A stretch of DNA of 64,000 bases from Pempheris klunzingeri (Eukaryota > Chordata > Actinopteri > Acropomatiformes > Pempheridae): contig NC_092013.1 of assembly GCF_042242105.1 (NCBI RefSeq), positions 5,653,730 through 5,717,729 of the forward strand. Direction: 5' to 3'. The notes below the pieces were generated by a model. That model was not told the DNA's origin and ran no database searches. It saw nothing but the letters and a program-made list of their open reading frames with translations. A program made the position numbers and the translations under genes. Numbering within the stretch: position 1 is the first letter of the stretch; each line of letters begins with the position of its first letter. Below, piece after piece: positions 1-12,358 of the stretch.

Positions 1-232
1 CCAAGATCAGCGTGCCATCTTTACACCCGTGTCTCTGAATAGATCATATATTTTCTGTAGTGTGTCTCAAAATGTTGCCCTACATTTATTCATCCTGATA
101 CTAATCTTGCAAAAATGTTTTACATGAAGCGAATTTTTAATAAATCGTTTCTACATCTTCTGGGCTGTTTAAGCACAAGAAAGCAATGTGTTTTTGATGA
201 GTCGCCCTGAATGTCCTCTGTTTGCCTTCTAG

Positions 233-279
233 GACCACGCTGTGCGAATGAGTGATTGATGCTAACTTCGCTTCTTCAG
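233..279 (+). other. ptpra: Possible 5' non-coding exon of ptpra
   Basis: A 47-base segment is bounded by a good acceptor (pyrimidine-rich, ending in ctag at 232) and a good donor (cag|gtaact at 279/280). It lies 260 bases upstream of the first coding exon and has no useful reading frame, so it would be 5' untranslated. The call rests only on splice-site quality and position. The rest of 1-538 is AT-rich and looks like ptpra 5' intron sequence, with nothing else recognised. Confidence 0.3.
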
Positions 280-544
280 GTAACTTCATTTAACGCACAC
301 GAGCTGACAATACGCAAGGATTTCATTTTCGTTTTGGATTCAAGAGCTTTACACTCCAAAAATGAACATGTGGGATTAGGATAGAAGGTTTAAAAAGATA
401 TTGTGGATTATACGACACATAAACCCCAAATCTCTTGATCTTGATAAAAAATACTTTGATTTTATTATTGATTCGGAGATTAGAGGTTGTTTTTGACTAA
501 TCCCCTCTTATTCCTTTTGTTGTGCATCCTCCATGCAGGGCAGA

Positions 545-3500
545 ATGGGTGTGTGTCCCCTGCTCCTGCTGCTCGGTCTCGCCCTCAGGGCCTCAGCCCA
601 GGATCATGTCCCCATCACAAGTATGAATCATGTCCACTTGTCTTATATTCCTTCACATACTCGCCCTCTTAAGTTCAAAGTCTCACAGCGACGAATGGCA
701 CAATCCTTTACTGTCTTCTTCTCCTTCCCAGGTCCTCCAAATATCACTGCCAAACCCACAGACCCCCCAGTCGCACCCTCCCTCAACTTTACAGTCGCAC
801 GCACGCAAGACCCCACAGGCCCACCCACAACGCTCGCCCCCGCAGTCATCCCAGAGACGATAATAACAACTGCAACAACAACAACAGCCACCACCACCAC
901 CACCACCACAAGCCCAGCTGGTGAGGAGGACGTACAGCCGGCGGGTCCCAATGCCACCGTGCGGCTGATACCAGTCCCGGCTCCCCCGCCTCCAGCTCCA
1001 ACTGATGCCCCTCAGGCACCACCGAGCACCGAGCCTCCTCCCACCCCGGCGGGAGGAGGCAACGTGACCTCAGACTTGGTTCCAGACACACCAACTCCGG
1101 AGACTTATAGTGATGAGGATTTATTCACTGAGGAGATGGAGACCATCACAGATCCAGGGATGGAGTTCACCTCGGACACCACCCCGCACGGTGAGTGCTG
1201 CGGCATTCTCGGGGCCCTGCATCTGTTTCATCTCTCTGAACTCCCACAGAGGGAACGTCCACCCTGAGTCACCTGTTCTTTGCACACAGAGCACAGAAAT
1301 GTGTCTAAACTTGTATTATAGTCATGTAGCATCTTTCTACCAACATTTAGGGAGAAATCGTAGGCACTTAACATGCTTCCCCAAACAGTAGCCTCAGTGA
1401 AGAAAGCCATGAAGCAATGACACATGTTGAGCTGTGATTAGAGTGACTCATTTGATCTTGAATGGAAAAACACCCACTTCCTGTGGCGCGGGTTATGCCA
1501 TCACTCTGTCTGTCTGTGCATAAAGTTGACAGCTGAATGTAAGAAGTTACGACTCACCCATTCTCCTCACTTGTTCAGAGTTGTTCGGAGAATCGTGGGA
1601 AAGCTCTAATGCGCTGTTCAGGCCCCCGTCTGTTGTACCCACATATTTGCAGATCGTGTTGTGATGGGATTTTTCTTTGTTGCTCACATTAAATGTGGCA
1701 AAACTGCAATTGCTGCTAAACAGGAAAAGAAAATAGACTTGGTGACTGTTGTGGCCGTTTAGCACTTTGCTTCAGGTTCATACTTTTACACCTGATCCAT
1801 GTTGTTGTTGTCACCGGCAGATACAGCTGTGTCAGAGAGGTGTTTGCTCCTTTTTAATGTGTTCTTTCTGAAATTGGTTTTAGGTCCTGAATGAATTTGC
1901 GTCACATTTTGGGTGCATTCAGGGCCGTATTTAGAAACGCCACTCGCCATCTGATCATCCAAGACACTTTGTAGTGCCACGTGTGAACATGGCCTAACTA
2001 AAGTAGACGTAGACAAAAGGGAGTTCAGAAGCGGTAAGAAAACAAAGCTTTGTTAGAAAAACTCCCGACGTGCATAAACATCACAGATTGATGGTATAAT
2101 GTAGAGCCACGTAAGCGTGTCGGGGTGTTTTTTGTTGTTGTCGTCCATCTAGCTGTGTGTTATTCATGCAGGCTGGCAAAGCAGTGGCAAAAGCTAGAAA
2201 GAGCAGGCAAGTGAGCTTTCTGGTCAAGAGTCGACCTTTAATATTTTAGATAGTTGAACATTTTTTTGCTTTTAGACTCCATTGTGGCAGTGCTGGAAAT
2301 ATCCTGACGTGACATACCTGCATTTGACCAGTCATCCACAAGAATCGAAGAACGACCCAACTAGACGACCCAGACGCTGCCAAAAGCTGTTATTTTAATC
2401 TGAAAACAAACAGTGTGCAGGGAGATTTTCTATATTTCTTATGATGCTTTCGACCCTCTCAGGTTTAGCTTTAACATTGACTTCAGACCTTTTAAACCTA
2501 AAGAGAATACTTGAAATTTCCGGTCTTCAACCTTTTTTTTTTTTTTTTTTTTTTGCTCTGTCTGTGTGCTGGCTGTATCCGTATAAGTGAAACATGACTC
2601 CCTTCACCCTTTTCTTTTACATTAATTATTCATATTACATGTTTCCTATAGAAATACACACAATTGCTATCAAATATCACTGATTGATTTGGAAAGATGT
2701 TTTTTATAAAATAACATTGTGCAGCAAGTAAAAAAAAAAGTTGGTACTAAAACACACAGAGTGTATTTGAGGACTTAAAGAGGAAGCTGGAGAAGATAAG
2801 CATGTTACACTCCTGGTCAACGTAAACACAACAGATGTGCATGGTATGTCTATTATATAACTAATCACTTTGGGTTGGTAAGTGTTATGTAATTGTTCTA
2901 TTGTCTCCCCCCTGGCCGTCTGTGAGCCTTGTGTGGAGAGCTGCGAGCAGTTCTAGATGGCATTAGATCCGTCAAGGCTGTGTCAATTCCACATGATACC
3001 CACAGCCTGTTGTGCTCCTGCTCTGTTCAATGTGTGCATTGTCCGAGGGAGAACACTGAAAAGTCCTGGGAATTGTGCGTGAAAATGCAACATAACTGGG
3101 CGGCGGTCCAAGCTACTTCCCCTAGAAAGTGCATATGGAGCATGAAGTCAAATGATGCATTCTTTGGAACATATTTTGTCCGTAACGTTAAGAGCTTTCT
3201 TGAATTTTGAGTCTGTCCGTGGAACTGCTGATTTAGTTTTTGCATTGTCACCACCCTGTGCAGTTTTCTAGAAAAATCACTTCTTTTGTTGTGGCCTAAT
3301 GTGTCTTACTGACCAGTCATCAGCACACAAACGGCAGCCAGTTTTTTTTGTACGCCAAACTCCTGTTGTTGTTCAGGCAAATCTCATGTCTTTTGTGTTA
3401 ACTGTGGCAGCGAAAGGTCACCAGGAAGACCATAGGATTGCCTTATTCCAGTAACTCATGCACACTGTGGAAACATAGGAATTGGTCAGCTATTGTAATC

Positions 3501-5097
3501 TACAGGAGGCATCACAGAGAATAGATAACTTGGTCCGTGTAATATCTGATTTGTAACGTTACGCCTATGTGACCACAGTCAGTAGCATCACAGTGGGCCC
3601 ACGAGCCGTCTGGCATATGACCTGTAGAAAATGCCGCACATTTACACTTTAAATAGTTCAAATAGACTTTACAGCAAATGTTTCAGCATTTTATACCATC
3701 ACCCTGTGTTTGCTGCCATCTTATATACATGTTGTATAACCAGCCATAGAAGCCAAGGGTCGACCCTCTCAGTTAAACTGTTATTTATCTGCTCACTCCA
3801 GAGGACACCCTGTTGCACTCTCTCCACATGTCCATTTTTTCCCCTCTCTCTTCTGGAAAGCCAATGAAATATTAACATGGACAACCATTATGGAAAGCAA
3901 AGATGCAGCCTAGTGTTGAAAGAGGTGGAGGTCACTTTACGACCTTGGCATATGCGTGTTTGTTTGTTTGTTTTTGAGCCCACGTTTGAACATGTTAAGC
4001 TGAAAGTCGTCAGGATGTAAATGTGCATTTTTGGGACTTTAAACAGCCACAGCACATCTGTTATTATATTCATTCAATTGTGGCATAAACCATAAGTTAT
4101 TAATTGATAAGCTGATCAACCTAATAGCAGTATGCATATTTCGATCGCGTATTTGCACATTAGATAAAAGGCTGCAGTTGCTTAGCTTAGCTTAGCATAA
4201 AGACTGAAAATAGGGAAACGGCTAGCCTGAACAAACAAACAAAATCCGCCCAACAGGACGTCCAGAAGCCCCCTAATGAACAAGTTATATCATGTTCTGG
4301 TTTTCTTACTGGACTGTTTCTTGGCTGTCAGGGAGTTTGGTTTTATTGCACAGATTAAACAAACAGTACATGTAATATTTTGATAAAATCTCTTTCATTT
4401 TTTGTTTACATTGTATAGTTTTCCCATAAAATAAGTCATATTGGTAAGCTAACAAAACATATAGTTAACATATAACACCCCAAGCTTATGTGTAATGATG
4501 TAATTTGAGAATAGTTTGGTAATGGAAAAGGAATTTGGCATCAGTCTCAAACCAAAACACTGACAGACATCCTTTTTTTTTTTTTCTTCAATTTTCATTT
4601 ATTTGTTTAAATCTGTGATACAAATCATTTATTCTCTCTTTTCTCTCCTGTCTCTCATGTAGACAACGACCAGTCGGATGAAATGCCAATCATAGCTGTC
4701 ATGGTGGCCCTGTCCTCCCTGCTGGTCATCATCTTCATCATCATCATCCTCTACATGCTCAGGTTGGTGAAGTGCTGTCGATGTAACACACTAGCAAGAG
4801 AGAGAGAGAGCGAGAGAGAGACCTGTGGTGAAGGCCTAAGGTGCTCCCGTTGCCATGGAAATGTCTGATTGGCATTCAGCTATGACACTAAAGCAATGTG
4901 TGTTTTTATTTTAGTGTGTTTATTTGTGTGTGTCTGTGTGAGAGAGAGGCAGTGTGTGTATCTCTGAGTATTGATATGCACTTTGATGTGTGTTGATTGA
5001 CAGGTTTAAAAAGTACAAGCAGGCGGGAAGCCACTCAAACTCCTTCAGACTGACCAATGGTAGATCAGATGATACAGGTAAAGCACCCACACATCCA

Positions 5098-5154
<57 letters not shown>

Positions 5155-8100
5155 GGGTGCGGGTTTGTTTGTGACTGCATTCTCTCCAAGCACTCATTTA
5201 TTTGTTTTGGGTCGTATCAGCAAATATGTACAGCAGGCATGACCAAACTTGTTACTGAGTTATTTCTGATAAGGTCTGATTGATCTCTCTTCCCTAACCG
5301 ATAACACTTCACTGGCTGACTGTTGGCAGAGGGCTTTTGTTCACTGTGATTACCTAACCAACAGGGCTGCAGTCAGCTCCATCACACAGTACGCCACAGT
5401 ATGTTGAGTCACGGCGCCCCCTGGTGGGCATCCGAAGAGAAGACACCCATTGATGAAGTCTGTGTTACTTGACAGCTCAGCTCTCGTTTTCTTACCCCCT
5501 TTCTCTGATGTCTTTATCTCCACCTGTCTCACCCCTCCTGTTCCTTCCCTCCTCTCCTCACTCCTGCCTCCTCCCTTCCTGCCCGCCGACACAGAACTCC
5601 AGAGCGTCCCGCTATTGGCCCGATCACCCAGCACAAACAGGAAGTACCCGCCTCTTTCCATCGACAAGCTGGAGGAAGAAATGAACCGTCGCATGGCTGA
5701 TGACAACAAGCTCTTCAGGGAGGAGTTTAATGTATGGCCCACTGGAGCGCACACACTCTGATAACATACTGAGCCTGATATTACCTGTAACCCACCTTTT
5801 ACCCTAAATTAGTGTCTCTTCCAGATCATTATTTGAAATAATTGCCCAAAACAAATGAATAAGCAGGTGAAATAGATGGATAAATGTTTTAACGTCATAT
5901 TGCTGCAGCACATTCACACGATTTGGACATTCGGAGTGATTGGTTGTAGACCGACAGAAAGATGAAGCCAACAGTAAATGATGTGCAGGGTCACACAGAG
6001 AGGTTTGAAGTTGTTTCATCGCATCGTTGTGCTCTTCCTCTCTGTTATCTGCATGATTTTTCTTCTTTCCGTGTGTTTAGGCTCTGCCAGTCTGCCCCAT
6101 CCAGGCATCATGTGACGCTGCCTCCAAGGAGGAGAATAAAGAAAAGAACCGATATGTCAACATCCTGCCATGTGAGTGACAACAGAGCCCGCACACTGTC
6201 ACGCTGACTGACAATAACAAGAAGTCACTGCTGCTTTATCTGCTATTTCAAGCTTTTAGAAACAATTATCAGCACACTCATGGTGACAGCTTACGGTCAA
6301 AGGCGGCGTACAGAGTGATTTATGGAGTATTTAACTTAAGTGGTCAGAATGGAAAGATTGTGAATTTAAAATTCCCTCTGTCACTGTGCTCTTCTTTCGC
6401 CTCATTTGCCTTTTCTCTGCGTGTCTCCTGCTCTCCTTAGATGATCACTCCAGGGTCCATCTCTCATCTCTGGAGGGAGTCCCTGACTCTGACTTTATCA
6501 ACGCCTCCTTTATAAATGTTTGTATAAGTGCAGCATTTTGTCCACAAAACAGTTCAGCTCTAAATATGACAAGCGTAATTTGTCTCATCTGAACATCTCT
6601 TCTTCACTTCCTCCTTTTGCAGGGTTACCAAGAGAAGAATAAGTTTATTGCAGCTCAAGGTAAAGTTTGTTTCTGCACTGCGAGAAGAGAAACAGCGCTG
6701 TAGTTTAAGAAACAAACTTCCTGATTATCAGCTTATTACTTGTCCTACTTACTGAGTTTCTGCGTCTGACTTGGTCTCTCAGGGCCGAAGGAGGAAACGG
6801 TAAACGACTTCTGGCGGATGATCTGGGAGCAGAACACAGCCACCATCGTCATGGTGACCAATCTGAAGGAGAGGAAAGAGGTAGAGGAGAGCCGGAGCAG
6901 GAGGGAGGATGATGATGATGATGATGCATGTGTAGATGGCTTCATTTATGATATTCATGATATAAATCGCAGTATATCATATAACAGCTTTAAAAGACAC
7001 GTGTGCATTTTGTACAGAATATACAAACACAGTTGAGATGTAAAAGACTGTATAGAGCCTGTTTTAGAAAGCTCAAACATCCTGGCTTTGTGTTTCACAC
7101 GTCTTTGTTTGAATAGTTAATGTTTTATCTGTGAAGTTAGTTAAACAGTGCACTTTTTAAACCCACGTTCGAATCCTCACGTGAGGGGAAGAGCCATGCA
7201 CGACTAGTCTTCAGATGTTGACTTTGCCTTAATCTCTTTTTGGTTTTGCTCTACACTCGTTAGTTGGGTTATGGTCAGTTTGATTGTCAGCTTTTTCCCC
7301 CCTCTGACTGAAATAGATTGAGGCCTTGTGTCCACAGCTTGTTGTTAAATCCCTCTCTGTGTTTCAGTGTAAGTGTGCCCAGTACTGGCCGGACCAGGGC
7401 TGTTGGACATACGGGAACATTCGCGTGTCTGTTGAAGACACAATGGTTCTGGTTGACTACACCATCCGCAAGTTCTGCATCCAACAGGTAACATGTTATT
7501 AGTGTGTGTACCAGGATGTCATCGTTTAGTCCAATGTTTACCCTTCATCTTCTATGGAAGTGTTAGTTTATTGTGTAGCTACTGGAGCACACACTGCAGG
7601 TGCAAAAGTGATTAAAAATAGTTGAAATGAATTAAATAATTGAAGCTTGGATTTGCTGTCACGATAGTTCAGAGACATAGCTGTTCACATTTATTGTGTC
7701 TTGGTCTGTGACCTGGTTTGTTTGTGTTTCAGGTGGGAGATGTGTCTGGGAAGAAGCCTCAGAGGCTCGTCACCCAGTTCCACTTCACCAGCTGGCCAGA
7801 CTTCGGGGTGCCCTTCACCCCTATCGGCATGCTCAAGTTCCTCAAGAAAGTCAAGAATTACAACCCACAGTATGCCGGGGCCATTGTGGTCCATTGTAGG
7901 TAAGTGGATCAAAGGTTACCCAGAAAACCCACTGGGCACGTCTGCGCCACGTTCCAACTACGGCGCGGTTTTGCTTCGTCCTCAGCACGCCGTAAAAAAA
8001 CCCACTGGGAGCGTTTCAGATGTGGATTGCTCAGATTTTGTTGATTTGGTCATTGTCCCGTGGTTTTTGTGGCTCTAACTTGAACAAATAGGCTACATTT

Positions 8101-11100
8101 CTTACTTTGTGTGGTTTAAGTGTGTTTCTTGTATGTATTTACACCTTGGTTGTGCTTTAACCGACAGTCAGCAGGTGAAAGTGAAAGTGTTTTTCCACAT
8201 CCAAGACAAACTTCTTATCATCCACGGTGTTAAAAAAAAAAAGGTCTTACCGGTTAACGTCTGGCCTGGTGCCACCAATTCTAAAATATTATTCATGTGG
8301 TGGTAGAATATACAATTGAAAGTCTCCACAGGGGTTTTTATTTTGAAAACTGACCAGAATCTCTTCCCATTTGTTGCCTGACTTCCTGTCCTGCTCATCT
8401 GCTCTGTGCTGCTTGATGCGGTCGGGCCGCTGTTTCTGTTGAAAGTAGACCCGGTGTGAATCTTTAGCAGAGCCGAGACACTTCTGGTGGGTTTTAAAGT
8501 ATCGACCAGAGTAGATGTGATCAGCTCTGGCAGCCAGACTGTGACACAGACGCCTCCCGGTGGATTTTAGCCTTTTGGCTCTTACTTTTGCAAATCTTGT
8601 CATGTTTTTCTATGTTTATGCCTCAAGCAACTCACAGCATGTCATACTTCTTTCTGTCAGTGCGGGCGTGGGGAGGACAGGTACCTTTATTGTGATCGAT
8701 GCCATGTTGGACATGATGATCGCTGAGAGGAAGGTGGACGTGTTTGGCTTCGTCACCAGGATCAGAGCCCAGCGCTGTCAGATGGTCCAGACTGATGTAA
8801 GTCCAGAGTCGGCACACTACTGCAAATACATCACAAGTTCTATTTGCATGAATTCATTCTCAGCCTTGGTGAAGTGTTTTCAGTAAAATGATTTTTTTTT
8901 TAACCTCCTCTTGTCCTTTACCTTCTTCACGCTCTCTGTGTCACAGATGCAGTATGTGTTCATCTTCCAAGCGTTGTTAGAGCACTACCTGTACGGAGAC
9001 ACAGAGCTGGAGGTGACCTCTCTGGAGTCCCACCTGGCCAAACTCTACTCCCCCTCACCTGGAGCGGGCTGCAGTGGTCTGGAGGCTGAATTCAAGGTCT
9101 GTTTGTGTGTTGTAGACAGTTATTCTCACACCTCTGCATCTAAACAGACCGGTATATCGACTTCCTCAGTTTCCACAAATATTACCAAAACGCTGAGAAA
9201 TGACAGCCACGATCTGTCTCTGTTCTTATGCTGTTGTGTATTTCTTTATTATTATTATTACAGAATGTCTATTTGCATACAAGTGCAAATAGCCAGACTG
9301 CCCCTATTCAGCTGTTAGTGTGAGTGTGGTGGCTGAATGGTTACAGGACTTTCACCTAAGAAATGGGGTTCAAATTTTCTGTGAGACCAACAGCAAATTA
9401 CAGTAATTCATTTGTAGACTTTGTTGACTTATATATTTAAGTTTTCTTTTATTATTATTAACTTTCAGTCCTACTTTGGTTTGGTTTAGGCACCAAAACT
9501 ACTTGTACATTGTACATTAAACACAAAATATGCGCGTTTCAACATACAGCCACATGCAAATAGCTTCTGCCTTATTATTATTAGTCGTAGTATTGTCTTT
9601 TTTTTTCTTACTATTTTGGGTAGAGTAAGAGTAATGCTTTAAGTATTAAGGGGAGGCACACATATTCCAACCACACAAGTCCCAAGTATTAAATTGTGCT
9701 CTCATCATTTCTAGAAACTGACGTCCATCAAGATCCAGAACGACAAGATGAGAACAGGCAACCTGCCCGCCAACATGAAGAAGAACAGAGTGCTGCAGAT
9801 CATTCCATGTGAGTGAGAGGCAGCTATAGGTGTGAGCTGTGGGTTTGTACAGTATCGCTGTGCCCACACACAGTAGGAAAAAAAACATCCGGTAGTCCCG
9901 GTATCAGATCTCAAAGCTTCTCTTCGTTCAAGGTTAATGTTTCTCGTTGTTCCTGACAGACGAGTTCAACAGAGTGATCATTCCAGTCAAGCGGGGAGAG
10001 GAGAACACCGACTACGTCAACGCCTCTTTCATTGATGTGAGTGTAAAAGCACCTGGATAAGAGTGGTTCATTTCATTTTCTTAACGCAAGCGATCGATCA
10101 AGTGTTTGAGCACAAGGACCACCAGCATTGTAGCGCCCCCTACAGGCGCTGCAGCAGTCTGCCAGACTGTCATATGTGATATGATAGCATCTCTGTAAGG
10201 GGGTATGCAGTGACTTAACTCTAAAAACTGCCTTGCAGAGCACCATTTACTGTCACTTGTTCTTATAATCAATCAAGAAACCACAGTGTTATTTTGATGT
10301 ATCGTCGATTTACAAATTTACCTGGAGAGATCTATTCTGTGTCCTGAGTGTTAAGAAGTCTCCTCCAGAGAGTAAACAATATGTCGAGATAGCTACAGTA
10401 TGTGAAGTCTATCTACCTCCGTGTGCACGTTGATCTTAAGGTAATAATGTATAATACAGCAACTGCAGTCTGGCTGACCATGGTGGCGTCACAGGGGTAA
10501 ATGTTCAGGAATCTTGTGTTTTATTTTAGTGCCTACTAGACTTCAGAAAACATGAAAAAAAACACATATTCAGGAAAAGTCGTGTAGTTTTTATTCATTG
10601 AAATATATTTAAAGTTATTTGCATTTTAAAAATGAATGTGGCCCGTCAGACCATCTTCGTTGTGCTAGCGTGGCGTCTTCCTCCGTCCCTCCCACTGTTT
10701 ATTTTTGATTCTTGACTCATGCCTCTTTTTCCCTCCGGGAATCACTTCCTGTCATCTCTTATGTCTCGCCACAGGGCTACCGTCAGAAGGACTCGTACAT
10801 GGCGAGCCAGGGCCCCCTGCAGCACACCATAGAGGACTTCTGGAGGATGATCTGGGAGTGGAGAAGCTGCTCCATAGTCATGCTCACTGAGCTAGAGGAG
10901 AGAGGGCAGGTGTGTGTGTGTGTGTGTGTGTACAGATACTAGTATTAGATATCAGGTCAATAACTGACTAAAATAGAATATTGATATTAGCTAATTTACT
11001 CAGTGCTAACCTGATGCCACCAGTGTTGTATAACATGGTCATAATCTGAGCTAATCTTTATCTTAAGTCATTTTCCAACATATCTTCATGGTCAATAAAA

Positions 11101-12304
11101 TGTGATACAGATTATTAGTAGACATGTCCTTGTAGTTTTGTCCAGGTAGTTTCATGCTACAGCAAAGAGTAAAATTAGAAGTTGTGGGGAATTGTTGAAG
11201 CTGAACAGTCCCAGAGAATCTTTCATGGACAGACCTGGAAGTTTCAAATCCAGTTATTTCCAGCAAACATGATGGATTTAGTGTCGGCTTCCTTTTTTGC
11301 TGATGTAATTAATCATTAATGCAATTGGAATTTCTTTCCATCTTAAACAGTCTTTTACTATTCAAGCATCTTTAGATTTGAGACTAGAGACCAGAGAAAC
11401 TAGAAAATCTAGAGATTTAGGTGACATTTCCTTGAAATTTTCAGCGTCTTAGCATGTTGTCAAGTGTGGTAATTTGACCATATCCTGTATGGGCTCTGCA
11501 GGAAAAGTGTGCTCAGTATTGGCCCAGTGATGGAGTGGTGGTCTATGGGGACATCTCCATCGAGTTGAAAAGGGAGGAGGAGAGTGAGAGCTACACAGTG
11601 CGTGACCTCCTGGTCACCAACAACAGGGTGAGAAAGGACGCAATGAAACAAGCCAAAGCTCCAAATACAAACAACAGATGACGAATATATTATCACTTTA
11701 ATATTGTGATTTTGAAGCACCGATTAGATAAAACTGATTATGTACCAACAACAATCTTTTGCCTTTGAGATACCGTATGTCATAATCTCCTCTTTTTGCC
11801 CTCCTCCACCTCTCCAGGAGAACAAAGCTCGAGCAGTGCGTCAGTTCCATTTCCACGGCTGGCCAGAAGTGGGCATCCCCACTGATGGTAAAGGAATGAT
11901 CAACATAATTGCTGCGGTGCAGAAACAGCAGCAGCAGTCTGGCAACCACCCCATCACGGTGCACTGCAGGTAACACAGACACACACTTGTTCACTCAGTA
12001 TGTCGGCGTTTCAACGTGTGTGTATTGGTGTAAGAAAAAAATGGGAAACAAAACACGTGACAACAAGATAATTATATTGATTGTTTGCGTTACTGTTGCA
12101 CATGGAACTGCTTTTGGCAATCGAGTGTGTGTCTGGGAAACTGTTGCAGCTATTAAAACACAGGAAAAAACAGCTCAGAAGAATTGTTCTCTTCTTCCTT
12201 GTGACATTTTAACTGCCTGCAGAAATGTTGCTTTGCTCGGTCTCTTCACACGTGCGCTCAAAACAAAGCCTTGTGTGTATGTTACAGTGTGTATAGTAAG
12301 GTTT

Positions 12305-12358
<54 letters not shown>

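Noticed and set aside
643-957. Minus-strand open frame with a poly-Val stretch
   Set aside because: It is the antisense shadow of the Thr-rich ptpra ectodomain exon.
4920-5189. Open frames of repeated His-Thr or Val-Cys across GT tracts (also at 12175-12522, 33338-33639, 38881-39212)
   Set aside because: They are produced by reading (GT)n/(CA)n microsatellites and overlap real introns; no splice or homology support.
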